A stretch of 20,333 nt of DNA from Clostridium sp. CAG:302 (GCA_000431795.1 FR887362.1:1-20333); one strand, 5' to 3'; shown: positions 1 through 6,495, numbered from the stretch's first letter. Program-made: numbers and translations. The notes: generated by a model from the letters alone, not told the origin.

Positions 1-407
1 ATAAGTTAAATACAAAAGAATCTAATAATCATATCTTTTATGAAGGACAAATATATGATGCATATTCATTACTCATAGATATATTATCTAAGGTAAAGAA
101 AGAAATAATTATAATAGATAATTATGCTGGTAAAAAACTATTTGATATTATTAAGAATATTAATGTTAAGGTAAAAATATATACTGAAAATATAGATAAT
201 ATTTCTAAAGAAAAGTATGAAAAACAATATAATAATTTAGAAATAATAAATACTAATATATTTCATGACAGATTTATTATAATAGATAATAAAGAGTTAT
301 ATCATTCTGGAGCATCATTTAAAGATTTAGGTAAGAAGTGTTTTGCTATTACTAAAATGGAAGATAATAATATATTAAAAGAATTATTAAATAAACTAAA
401 AAAATAA
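1..407 (+). CDS. ORF6N/PLD-like protein, 3' part of copy A (partial)
   Basis: This open frame runs in from the left edge (frame from base 3) and stops at TAA 405-407, so only the C-terminal ~134 codons are present. The protein is nearly identical to the C-terminal halves of the complete copies at 1285 and 3322, including the HDRFIIID and SGASFKDLGKK stretch. That stretch resembles one half of a phospholipase D/HKD active site (HxR-x4-D, then GAS). The N-terminal ORF6N domain should lie outside the window. The methyltransferase gene begins 13 bases after the stop with its own Shine-Dalgarno sequence (gagagg), so the two are probably co-transcribed. Unlike copies B and C, no two-hairpin element separates this copy from its downstream gene. 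Confidence 0.8.
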   Translation, partial: KLNTKESNNHIFYEGQIYDAYSLLIDILSKVKKEIIIIDNYAGKKLFDIIKNINVKVKIYTENIDNISKEKYEKQYNNLEIINTNIFHDRFIIIDNKELYHSGASFKDLGKKCFAITKMEDNNILKELLNKLKK

Positions 408-420
408 GAGAGGTAATGTT

Positions 421-1104
421 ATGAAAAAAGAGTACTATGAAGCTTATGAAGATAGATATAAAGATGCTTATGATAATAATATGCTATGGGAAATTAAAGA
501 TTTTAGTAAAGATGTAGTTAAAGTAATAGATGACTATAATATTACTAAGAATAATAGTATATTAGAAGTAGGATGCGGAGAAGGCAGAGATACAATTCAT
601 TTACTTAATATGGGCTATCATAATATATTAGGTATTGATTACTCTAAAATAGTAATTGCTAAATGTAATGAATTAACTAATAATAAATATGTAAATAATT
701 TTAAATCTTTAGATATAATGAAAGATAAATTAAATAATAAATATGATTTTATTTATTCAGTAGCGGTTATTCATATGTTTTTAAAGGAAGAACATCGTAA
801 TTTATTCTATAAATTTATATATGAACACTTAAATAATAATGGTATTGCTTTAGTTATATCTATGGGTGATGGTACTAGTACTTATAAATCTAATATTGAT
901 GATGCTTTTAAAAAAGTAGTAAGAAAAAATATAAATACTAATAAAGAAATAATGGTAACTAATACTTCGTGTAATATAGTAGATTTTGCTACTTTTAAAG
1001 AAGAAATTATAAGAAATAATTTTAAGATAATTGAATGTTATATCAGTAGTGATATACCTAATTTCGATAAGTGTATGTGTGCTGTTATTTCTAAACAAGA
1101 ATGA
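421..1104 (+). CDS. class I SAM-dependent methyltransferase
   Basis: The 227-residue protein is a Rossmann-fold class I methyltransferase. Motif I is EVGCGEG at residues 49-55, followed by GIDYS, the acidic strand that holds the S-adenosylmethionine ribose, and a DFIYSVAVIHM motif IV region. The C-terminal part is more variable and would set substrate choice, which I cannot determine; TehB-like and small-molecule methyltransferases share this layout. Start ATG 421 follows gagagg at a good distance and lies 13 bases after ORF6N copy A, so it reads as the cargo gene of that cassette. The gene ends with TGA and is followed by a hairpin terminator. The family call is secure; the substrate is unknown. 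Confidence 0.85.
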   Translation: MKKEYYEAYEDRYKDAYDNNMLWEIKDFSKDVVKVIDDYNITKNNSILEVGCGEGRDTIHLLNMGYHNILGIDYSKIVIAKCNELTNNKYVNNFKSLDIMKDKLNNKYDFIYSVAVIHMFLKEEHRNLFYKFIYEHLNNNGIALVISMGDGTSTYKSNIDDAFKKVVRKNINTNKEIMVTNTSCNIVDFATFKEEIIRNNFKIIECYISSDIPNFDKCMCAVISKQE

Positions 1105-1117
1105 ATTAAAATGGGAT

Positions 1118-1149
1118 AAAGTAGTCAGAACTAAATGATCTACTTTTAT
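1118..1149 (+). terminator. intrinsic terminator after the methyltransferase
   Basis: Arms AAAGTAG (1118-1124) and CTACTTT (1140-1146) pair perfectly. TCA/TGA can extend the stem inwards with one bulged T, and TTTATT follows. It closes the first cassette before the promoter of copy B. Confidence 0.7.
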
Positions 1150-1193
1150 TATGAGTATAATAAGGAAATTACTAAAAAATATACTTTTTAATA

Positions 1194-1222
1194 TTGACAT
1201 CATCATGTATATATATTATCAT
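1194..1222 (+). promoter_or_regulatory. promoter of ORF6N copy B
   Basis: TTGACA (1194-1199), a 17-base spacer and TATCAT (1217-1222) form a good sigma-A type promoter. The same promoter, with few changes, precedes copy C at 3230, so promoter and leader were duplicated together with the gene. Confidence 0.75.
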
Positions 1223-1239
1223 AAACGATAAGACAATGA

Positions 1240-1259
1240 TAAAAGAGACATATCTTTTA
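1240..1259 (+). promoter_or_regulatory. inverted repeat in the leader of copy B
   Basis: Perfect 7-base arms TAAAAGA (1240-1246) and TCTTTTA (1253-1259) flank a 6-base spacer, just after the expected transcription start and before the ribosome binding site. The identical arms recur at 3276-3295 before copy C while spacer and flanks differ. It could be an operator for an autoregulating ORF6N protein or an mRNA hairpin; there is no T-tract, so it is not a terminator. The operator role is inference. Confidence 0.5.
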
Positions 1260-1284
1260 CTAAAAATACGGAAAGGATGATGCA

Positions 1285-2148
1285 ATGAATAAGATAGTTG
1301 TAAGTGATAATATAAAGATAGAAAATATGATATATGAAATAAGAGGCAAAAATGTAATGTTAGATTCTGATTTGGCTATGTTATTTGGTTATGAAACAAA
1401 ACAGTTAAATAGACAGGTTCTTAGAAATATAAATAGATTTCCAGAAAATTATTGTTTTCAAATAACTGATACCGAATATATATCTTTAAGGTGCCAAAAT
1501 GGCACCTTAAAGAATGGCCGCGGAGAACACCGAAAATATTTACCATATGTATTTACCGAATATGGTATTACTATGTTAGCGGGTATTTTAAAAAGTGAAC
1601 TAGCAATAAAAATGAGTCTTAGAATAGTAGACATATTCATAACAATGAAAAATTATATTAACACCTCGTTAATAGAACAGAAGTATTTTAATGAATTAAC
1701 TATAAAAAATACAGAAGATATAAAATTATTACAAGAATCTTTTGATAAGTTAAATACAAAAGAATCTAATAATCATATCTTTTATGAAGGACAAATATAT
1801 GATGCATATTCATTACTTATAGATATATTATCTAAAGCAAGGAAAGAAATAATCATAATAGATAATTATGCTGGTAAAAAACTATTTGATATTATTAAGA
1901 ATATTAATGTTAAGGTAAAAATATATACTGAAAATATAGATAATATTTCTAAAGAAAAGTATGAAAAACAATATAATAATTTAGAAATAATAAATACTAA
2001 TATATTTCATGACAGATTTATTATAATAGATAATAAAGAGTTATATCATTCTGGAGCATCATTTAAAGATTTAGGTAAGAAGTGTTTTGCTATTACTAAA
2101 ATGGAAGATAATAATATATTAAAAGAATTATTAAATAAAATATCATGA
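1285..2148 (+). CDS. ORF6N-domain protein with PLD-like C-terminus, copy B
   Basis: The 287-residue protein has an ORF6N domain at about residues 15-115 (IYEIRGKNVMLDSDLAMLFG, then YLPYVFTEYGITML), a fold known from phage regulators and anti-repressors and thought to bind DNA. A helical linker leads to a C-terminal PLD/HKD-like domain with H242, R244 and D249 (HxR-x4-D) and a GAS at 257-259. ATG 1285 follows AAAGGA. Compared with copy C, the first ~25 codons and everything after about codon 125 are nearly identical in DNA, while the ORF6N centre is clearly diverged, so the gene is a mosaic. A perfect 13-base palindrome lies inside the ORF6N region. The stop codon TGA sits within the first stem of a two-hairpin element leading to a GNAT gene. 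Whether the HKD half-site is catalytic or only binds nucleic acid cannot be told. Confidence 0.85.
   Translation: MNKIVVSDNIKIENMIYEIRGKNVMLDSDLAMLFGYETKQLNRQVLRNINRFPENYCFQITDTEYISLRCQNGTLKNGRGEHRKYLPYVFTEYGITMLAGILKSELAIKMSLRIVDIFITMKNYINTSLIEQKYFNELTIKNTEDIKLLQESFDKLNTKESNNHIFYEGQIYDAYSLLIDILSKARKEIIIIDNYAGKKLFDIIKNINVKVKIYTENIDNISKEKYEKQYNNLEIINTNIFHDRFIIIDNKELYHSGASFKDLGKKCFAITKMEDNNILKELLNKIS
1484..1512. repeat. perfect palindrome inside the ORF6N domain of copy B
   Basis: Arms CTTTAAGGTGCCA (1484-1496) and TGGCACCTTAAAG (1500-1512) are perfect 13-base reverse complements around AAA. It is coding sequence, within codons for SLRCQNGTLK. Copy C has a different perfect palindrome at the equivalent point. 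Confidence 0.9.
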
Positions 2149-2196
2149 GTAAGACTTTAGGCTTGCTCATGCCACGGAAGACTACAGGCTGAAGTG
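2144..2196 (+). repeat. two-hairpin intercistronic element, copy 1
   Basis: Hairpin 1 has arms CATGAGTAAG (2144-2153) and CTTGCTCATG (2162-2171), with one G-T pair, around loop ACTTTAGG. Hairpin 2 follows directly: CCACGGAAG (2172-2180), loop ACTACAGG (2181-2188), CTGAAGTG (2189-2196). In it AG/CT and CAC/GTG pair around a GGA/GAA internal loop. The element overlaps the stop codon of copy B and ends just before the Shine-Dalgarno sequence of the GNAT gene. There is no T-tract. Confidence 0.8.
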
Positions 2197-2210
2197 AAAA
2201 AGGAGATATA

Positions 2211-2696
2211 ATGAAAATAATAGAATACGAAGACAAATATTTAGAAGAAGTAAAAGATCTACTAGTAGAACTAGAAGAATATATTCTTAGTATAGATGAA
2301 GATAATCTTGATCAGTTACATCCAGAATATCGAGACAAGATGGCTATTCTAGATCTAGAAGAAGTAAAAGAAAATAATGGCAAATGTTATCTAGCCATAG
2401 ATAATAATGTAGTCGTAGGTCTAATAATGGGATGTTTAAGAAGTTATGATGAATATGATTATTTAGACTATAAATGTCCAAGATGTGGCGAAGTAACTGA
2501 ACTAATAGTATCTAAGAAAACAAGAAGTAAAGGGATAGGTAGTCTATTAATGAATAAAATGGAAGAATACTTTAAAAGTATAGGATGTGAATATATTACA
2601 ATAGATGTCTTTGCTTACAATAAAATAGGAATTAACTTTTACGAAAAACAAGGATATCATCCAAGAGGTATAATAGATATTAAGAAAATAAAATAA
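2211..2696 (+). CDS. GNAT-family N-acetyltransferase
   Basis: The 161-residue protein has the GNAT acetyl-CoA binding signature TRSKGIGS at about residues 104-111, preceded by strand GEVTELIVS and followed by the C-terminal NKIGINFYEKQGY motif typical of the fold. A CPRC pair at residues 89-92, just before the core strand, is unusual and could bind a metal or be coincidence. Substrate is unknown. ATG 2211 follows AAGGAG at the right spacing. The gene is the first cargo of ORF6N copy B, reached through the two-hairpin element, and is followed 16 bases later by a second acetyltransferase. Domain call is firm; role in defence, drug modification or metabolism is open. Confidence 0.85.
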   Translation: MKIIEYEDKYLEEVKDLLVELEEYILSIDEDNLDQLHPEYRDKMAILDLEEVKENNGKCYLAIDNNVVVGLIMGCLRSYDEYDYLDYKCPRCGEVTELIVSKKTRSKGIGSLLMNKMEEYFKSIGCEYITIDVFAYNKIGINFYEKQGYHPRGIIDIKKIK

Positions 2697-2712
2697 AAAG
2701 TTGGTGATAAAT

Positions 2713-3219
2713 ATGAATTTAAATAGTTTAAAATGTATAGACAATAATATAGATTTAGATAAATATATAGAGTATCGTGAATATGTAAAAAGTTATATGG
2801 AACATCCAGAATGGCTAGGAGACTTTACCAAAGAAGATTTAGAAAAGTTACTTAACAGCGGTACTAAGATATGGATATATTATTTAGATAATAACTTTGT
2901 ATGTTCAATGATGACTATTCCTTCTAGTGAAAAAAATATGATAAAGTTTGAATTAGATTTAGATTATAAAAAAGTTATAGATTATGGACCTATGTTTGTT
3001 AATCCTAAGTATGTAGGTAATAAATTACAATATCAAATGCTTAATGAATTAGATAAATATTCTATAGATAAAAATTATAATTTTGTAGTAGCCACTATCC
3101 ACCCAGATAACATATATTCTATTAATAATTTTATTAAAGATAATTTCAAACAAACAAGTACCAAAGAATTTAAAAGAGGCTTAAGAAATATTTATGTAAA
3201 GAAATTAATTAACAAATAG
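2713..3219 (+). CDS. GNAT-like acetyltransferase
   Basis: The 168-residue protein has a GNAT-like layout: a mid-protein strand DYGPMFVNPKYVGNKLQYQML in the position of the acetyl-CoA binding loop, then VVATIHPDNIYSINNFIKDNF, the late helix/strand region common to GNATs. The usual RxxGxG is degenerate (KYVGNKL). I place the start at ATG 2713 because GGTGAT at 2703-2708 lies just upstream; an in-frame TTG at 2701 would start four codons earlier but lacks a ribosome site. It sits 16 bases after the previous GNAT gene and ends the copy B cassette. Substrate unknown. No hairpin terminator is obvious between its stop and the promoter of copy C. Confidence 0.7.
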   Translation: MNLNSLKCIDNNIDLDKYIEYREYVKSYMEHPEWLGDFTKEDLEKLLNSGTKIWIYYLDNNFVCSMMTIPSSEKNMIKFELDLDYKKVIDYGPMFVNPKYVGNKLQYQMLNELDKYSIDKNYNFVVATIHPDNIYSINNFIKDNFKQTSTKEFKRGLRNIYVKKLINK

Positions 3220-3229
3220 TATTTTTATA

Positions 3230-3258
3230 TTGACATCATCAAGTGTTTATATTATCAT
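3230..3258 (+). promoter_or_regulatory. promoter of ORF6N copy C
   Basis: TTGACA (3230-3235), a 17-base spacer and TATCAT (3253-3258). The surrounding ~100 bases up to ATG 3322 closely match the leader of copy B, with substitutions mainly in the spacer. Confidence 0.75.
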
Positions 3259-3275
3259 AAACGATAAGACAATAA

Positions 3276-3295
3276 TAAAAGAGATATATCTTTTA
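3276..3295 (+). promoter_or_regulatory. inverted repeat in the leader of copy C
   Basis: TAAAAGA (3276-3282), gatata, TCTTTTA (3289-3295). The arms match those at 1240-1259. Same interpretation: candidate operator or leader hairpin. Confidence 0.5.
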
Positions 3296-3321
3296 TTAGA
3301 AAATACAGAAAGGATGATGTA

Positions 3322-4215
3322 ATGAATAAGATAGTTGTAAGTGATAATATAAATATAGAAAATATGATATATGAAATTAGAGGCAAGCAGGTTATGTTAG
3401 ACTCTGATTTAGCAAGATTATATGGTTGTAAAAACGGAACCAAATCACTTAATTTGGCGGTTAAAAGACATATAAATAGATTTCCAGAAAGATTTATGTT
3501 TCAATTAACAAAAGAAGAATATTCTTCTATTTATTCAAGGTTTCAATTTGAAACCTTGAATAAAAACAATCAAAAACAAGGACTTAATATTAAATATTTG
3601 CCTTATGTATTTACTGAACAAGGAGTAGCAATGTTAAGCGCTATATTAAAAACTGATGTTGCAGAAGAAATAAGTATAAAAATTATGGATGCCTTTGTAG
3701 CAATGAAAAAGATAATAAATACTTCACTAATAGAACAAAAATACTTTAATGAATTAACTATAAAAAATACAGAAGATATAAAATTATTACAAGAATCTTT
3801 TGATAAGTTAAATACAAAAGAATCTAATAATCATATCTTTTATGAAGGACAAATATATGATGCATATTCATTACTCATAGATATATTATCTAAGGTAAAG
3901 AAAGAAATAATTATAATAGATAATTATGCTGGTAAGAAACTATTTGATATTATTAAGAATATTGATGTTAAGGTAAAAATATATACTGAAAATATAGATA
4001 ATATTTCTAAAGAAAAGTATGAAAAACAATATAATAATTTAGAAATAATAAATACTAATATATTTCATGACAGATTTATTATAATAGATAATAAAGAGTT
4101 ATATCATTCTGGAGCATCATTTAAAGATTTAGGTAAGAAGTGTTTTGCTATTACTAAGATAGAAGACAATAGTATATTAAAAGAATTATTAAATAAACTA
4201 AAAAAAATATTATGA
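3322..4215 (+). CDS. ORF6N-domain protein with PLD-like C-terminus, copy C
   Basis: The 297-residue protein has the same layout as copy B: ORF6N at about residues 15-125 (IYEIRGKQVMLDSDLARLYG, later YLPYVFTEQGVAMLSAIL, the more canonical form of the motif), a linker, and a PLD/HKD-like C-terminal domain with H249 and D256. The start and leader match copy B, the ORF6N centre is diverged, and from about base 3720 the DNA is again nearly the same as B and A. The mid-gene palindrome at 3530-3564 has 17-base arms. ATG 3322 follows AAAGGA. The TGA stop is inside stem 1 of the second two-hairpin element, which leads to an acyltransferase gene. Likely a DNA-binding regulator or nucleic-acid-acting effector; function unproven. 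Confidence 0.85.
   Translation: MNKIVVSDNINIENMIYEIRGKQVMLDSDLARLYGCKNGTKSLNLAVKRHINRFPERFMFQLTKEEYSSIYSRFQFETLNKNNQKQGLNIKYLPYVFTEQGVAMLSAILKTDVAEEISIKIMDAFVAMKKIINTSLIEQKYFNELTIKNTEDIKLLQESFDKLNTKESNNHIFYEGQIYDAYSLLIDILSKVKKEIIIIDNYAGKKLFDIIKNIDVKVKIYTENIDNISKEKYEKQYNNLEIINTNIFHDRFIIIDNKELYHSGASFKDLGKKCFAITKIEDNSILKELLNKLKKIL
3530..3564. repeat. perfect palindrome inside the ORF6N domain of copy C
   Basis: Arms TTTATTCAAGGTTTCAA (3530-3546) and TTGAAACCTTGAATAAA (3548-3564) are perfect 17-base reverse complements around one T. It lies at the same protein region as the copy B palindrome (the stretch just before YLPYVFTE), with unrelated arm sequence apart from AAGGT. Confidence 0.92.
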
Positions 4216-4264
4216 TAGAGACCTTAGGCTCTATCATACCACGGAAGACTATAGGCTGAAGTGG
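4211..4264 (+). repeat. two-hairpin intercistronic element, copy 2
   Basis: Hairpin 1: TATGATAGAG (4211-4220), loop ACCTTAGG (4221-4228), CTCTATCATA (4229-4238), perfect. Hairpin 2: CCACGGAAG (4239-4247), loop ACTATAGG (4248-4255), CTGAAGTGG (4256-4264), with AG/CT and CCAC/GTGG paired. Relative to copy 1, stem 1 changes on both strands at several positions (C-G to T-A, G-C to T-A, A-T to G-C) and stays paired, while loops and hairpin 2 hardly change. Confidence 0.85.
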
Positions 4265-4278
4265 AAAGAAAGGAAATT

Positions 4279-5064
4279 ATGAAAGAAATAATAGATGAAA
4301 AAAACAATAAAATAATAGGTAATATCAATTTAGATAACTCTAAAGTAAAATTTACAGGTAGTAATAATATTTTATATATCAATGATGAAATAACACTAGT
4401 AAATTCAAGCATAGATTTTAGGGGAGATAACTCTCTTGTATATTTATGTAAGACAGCAGAAAAAATAACTGTGGATATCAAACTATATAACAATTCTACC
4501 ATCTACTTTGGAAAGAATATTTGGATAAATAAAGGAGTTAAAATAGTCATATCAGAACAAACTAATTTATTCCTTGGTAATAATTGTATGATAGCTCCTG
4601 AATGCTGTATCAGAAGTGCTGATCCACATATAATTTATGATATAAATACTAAAAAAAGAATAAATCAAAGTAAAAGTATTTTTATTGGAGATAATGTATG
4701 GATAGCTCAAAGAGTAATGATATTAAAAAATACCAGAATAGGATCAGGAGCAGTAATCGGAGCAATGGCATTAGTTACTAATAAAGAATATAAATCAAAT
4801 ACTATATATGGTGGAAGTCCCGCGAGAAAGATAAAAGAAGGTATATTCTTCATCCATGATGATTGTCATAGATTTTTAGATGAAGATATTAAGAAATATG
4901 AGTATAAAGATACTGATAAATATATTTATACTAGAGACAATACCACTATTAAATTTGAAGATATAGAAAATAATTTAAGAGGTACTTCTATTAAAAATAG
5001 AGTTGATTATTTAAATAAGATTACTTTAAATAATGATAAGAATAGATTTTATATTGGTGATTAG
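4279..5064 (+). CDS. left-handed beta-helix (hexapeptide) O-acyltransferase
   Basis: The protein (261 residues from ATG 4279) shows hexapeptide-repeat turns: FGKNIWINKGVKIVI, LFLGNNCMIAPECCI, IFIGDNVWIAQRVMI, TRIGSGAVIGAMALV. It then has the closing YGGSPARKIKEG motif. SADPHIIYD supplies the conserved His of O-acetyltransferases acting on sugars and capsule or cell-wall polysaccharides, which use acetyl-CoA. An in-frame GTG at 4261 would add six codons, but it lies in stem 2 of the two-hairpin element and has no ribosome site; ATG 4279 follows AAAGGAA. About 70 C-terminal residues beyond the helix are unrecognised. It is the first cargo gene of ORF6N copy C and probably shares a transcript with it and with the following GNAT. 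Confidence 0.85.
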   Translation: MKEIIDEKNNKIIGNINLDNSKVKFTGSNNILYINDEITLVNSSIDFRGDNSLVYLCKTAEKITVDIKLYNNSTIYFGKNIWINKGVKIVISEQTNLFLGNNCMIAPECCIRSADPHIIYDINTKKRINQSKSIFIGDNVWIAQRVMILKNTRIGSGAVIGAMALVTNKEYKSNTIYGGSPARKIKEGIFFIHDDCHRFLDEDIKKYEYKDTDKYIYTRDNTTIKFEDIENNLRGTSIKNRVDYLNKITLNNDKNRFYIGD

Positions 5065-5097
5065 AGTAGATAATAATTTGATTAGTGAGGTAAAAAA

Positions 5098-5592
5098 ATG
5101 AATTATAAATGTGTTGTAGCAAATAAAGATTTAATTATTAAAAAATGGGATGAAGAAATTAGAAAACATAATAATTCTAAAACTTGGATAGACTTTAAAG
5201 AAAAATCTCTTAGAAACTTAGATACTAGAATTGTCTATATGGGTATACTAAATGATGAAATAATTACAGAAAGTACTGCAATTATATCCATTAATGATTT
5301 GGATATGCAAAACAAAGATAATTTAGTCGGAAATAACAAAGCTTATCTAACTGCTTTTAGGACAAATAAAGAATATGAAAATAAAGGTTATTTTTCTAAA
5401 TTATACAAGTTTATGGAAGAAGATTTAAAAAAGAGAGGATTTACATCATTAACACTAGGAGTAGAACCATCAGAAGTAAGAAATATAATGATATACTTCA
5501 ATTGGGGATTTACTAATTATATAAAATCCGATTATGAATATTATCCAAATAATGAAAAAATTCTTGTTAATTATTATGAAAAGAAATTATAA
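5098..5592 (+). CDS. GNAT-family N-acetyltransferase
   Basis: The 164-residue protein carries a GNAT core: KAYLTAFRTNKEYENKGYFSKLYKFMEEDLKKRGF, in which NKGYFSKL replaces the common RGxGxA loop, followed by LTLGVEPSEVRNIMIYFNWGF. Acetyl-CoA binding is likely; the acceptor is unknown. ATG 5098 follows gtgagg and the gene begins 33 bases after the acyltransferase, so the two form the cargo of ORF6N copy C. A hairpin with a T-tract immediately after the stop ends the unit. It is the third GNAT protein within 3.5 kb; the three are not close duplicates of each other. Confidence 0.8.
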   Translation: MNYKCVVANKDLIIKKWDEEIRKHNNSKTWIDFKEKSLRNLDTRIVYMGILNDEIITESTAIISINDLDMQNKDNLVGNNKAYLTAFRTNKEYENKGYFSKLYKFMEEDLKKRGFTSLTLGVEPSEVRNIMIYFNWGFTNYIKSDYEYYPNNEKILVNYYEKKL

Positions 5593-5594
5593 AA

Positions 5595-5618
5595 GGCAAA
5601 CAAAGATTTGCTTTTTTT
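5595..5618 (+). terminator. terminator ending the copy C cassette
   Basis: GGCAAA (5595-5600), loop caaaga, TTTGCT (5607-5612), then a run of T. The stem is six pairs including one G-T. The -35 of the next promoter overlaps its 3' arm. Confidence 0.65.
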
Positions 5619-5636
5619 CTAAATCTGTGCTATAAT
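5608..5636 (+). promoter_or_regulatory. promoter of the interrupted kinase-like gene
   Basis: TTGCTT (5608-5613), 17 bases, TATAAT (5631-5636), with TG one base upstream (extended -10). The intact promoter upstream of a gene with a stop at codon 15 is a reason to look at that stop closely. Confidence 0.7.
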
Positions 5637-5659
5637 ACCATGCACTAATGGGGGTTATT

Positions 5660-6391
5660 ATGGAATTTGTAAGTAGAGAACATTTTGATACATATTTAAG
5701 ATGATTAAAATATTTAGGACAAGGAAGTCAAGGAGCATGCTATTTAAATACTAAAAATAATACTGTATATAAAGTATTTAATGACTATTTTGATGAAGAA
5801 GAGGCAGGATATACAGAAGACTTTTTATTAAGATTTAGTGATATAAAAAATAGTACTTTTATATGGCCTAATAATGTTATCAAAGTAGCAGGTACAATAG
5901 TGGGTTATACTATGCCATATAAAAGAGCAAAAAACTTATGTAATATAAATCCATTATTAGTAAATCTAGATAAATTGGAGGAAGCTACTATAAAAGCAGA
6001 GAAAGATGTAAAAACATTAACAGATAATGAAGTAAGATTATATGATGTTAGATATAATATTTTATATAATAATGGTAAGATGTATGTTATTGATACATTA
6101 GAATATGGAAACAGAAAAGTATCTTATGAAGAAAACAGAATGACTATAGATGATGAATTAATGTTATTTCTCGTAGATAATTATTTTGAAGAATTTGTAA
6201 AAAATGATAAGTTACTAAACGCAATGTATAGAGAATTTGAAGTAAGAGGAGTAGACTTCTTAAAAGTATTTAGAAATAAACTTAGTGAATATGTAGGTAA
6301 GGATATAACTAAATTAAATGAAGTTAAACACTTAGTAAGAAAAAATAATAGTCACATTTATCAAAGAGGATTTGATATAGAAGGTATATAA
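5660..6391 (+). pseudogene. protein-kinase-fold gene interrupted by in-frame TGA at codon 15
   Basis: From ATG 5660, preceded by GGGGG, the frame reads 14 codons, meets TGA at 5702-5704, then stays open for 228 codons to TAA 6391. The downstream frame begins LKYLGQGSQGACYLNTKNN, a glycine-rich ATP loop, then VYKVF with the invariant-type lysine. Later RLYDVRYNILYNNGKMYVIDT corresponds to the catalytic and metal-binding loops of kinase-like folds. The first usable start after the TGA is GTG 5900, which would lose the ATP loop, so a shorter functional protein is unlikely. Length (~243 residues) and layout match the kinase-like protein at 13710, which also has a GGGGG ribosome site. It is a young pseudogene, a sequencing error, or a read-through case (TGG is the near-cognate codon). 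Confidence 0.75.
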
Positions 6392-6409
6392 TATATCTTC
6401 TTTTTTTTT
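6380..6409 (+). terminator. terminator built over a stop codon
   Basis: GAAGGTATA (6380-6388), loop TAA (the stop codon, 6389-6391), TATATCTTC (6392-6400), then TTTTTTTTT. Nine pairs with one G-T. Confidence 0.85.
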
Positions 6410-6418
6410 ATAACATTA

Positions 6419-6447
6419 TTGACAGTAAAATACATATATGATATATT
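6419..6447 (+). promoter_or_regulatory. promoter of the deoxyribosyltransferase-like/CYTH/HD operon
   Basis: TTGACA (6419-6424), 17 bases, TATATT (6442-6447), with TG one base upstream of the -10. It lies directly after the previous terminator. Confidence 0.75.
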
Positions 6448-6495
6448 GAAAAAGAAATAATATATGTTAATCAGTTAGGAAAGCGAGATAATAAA

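Noticed and set aside
1484..3564. Reading the two intragenic palindromes as transcription terminators
   Set aside because: They lie in mid-gene, lack a T-tract after the 3' arm, and the frame continues for another ~200 codons of conserved protein.
1..5618. Prophage remnant, because ORF6N is a phage-associated domain
   Set aside because: No structural, packaging, lysis, integrase or attachment-site sequence is visible; the neighbours are single-domain transferases.
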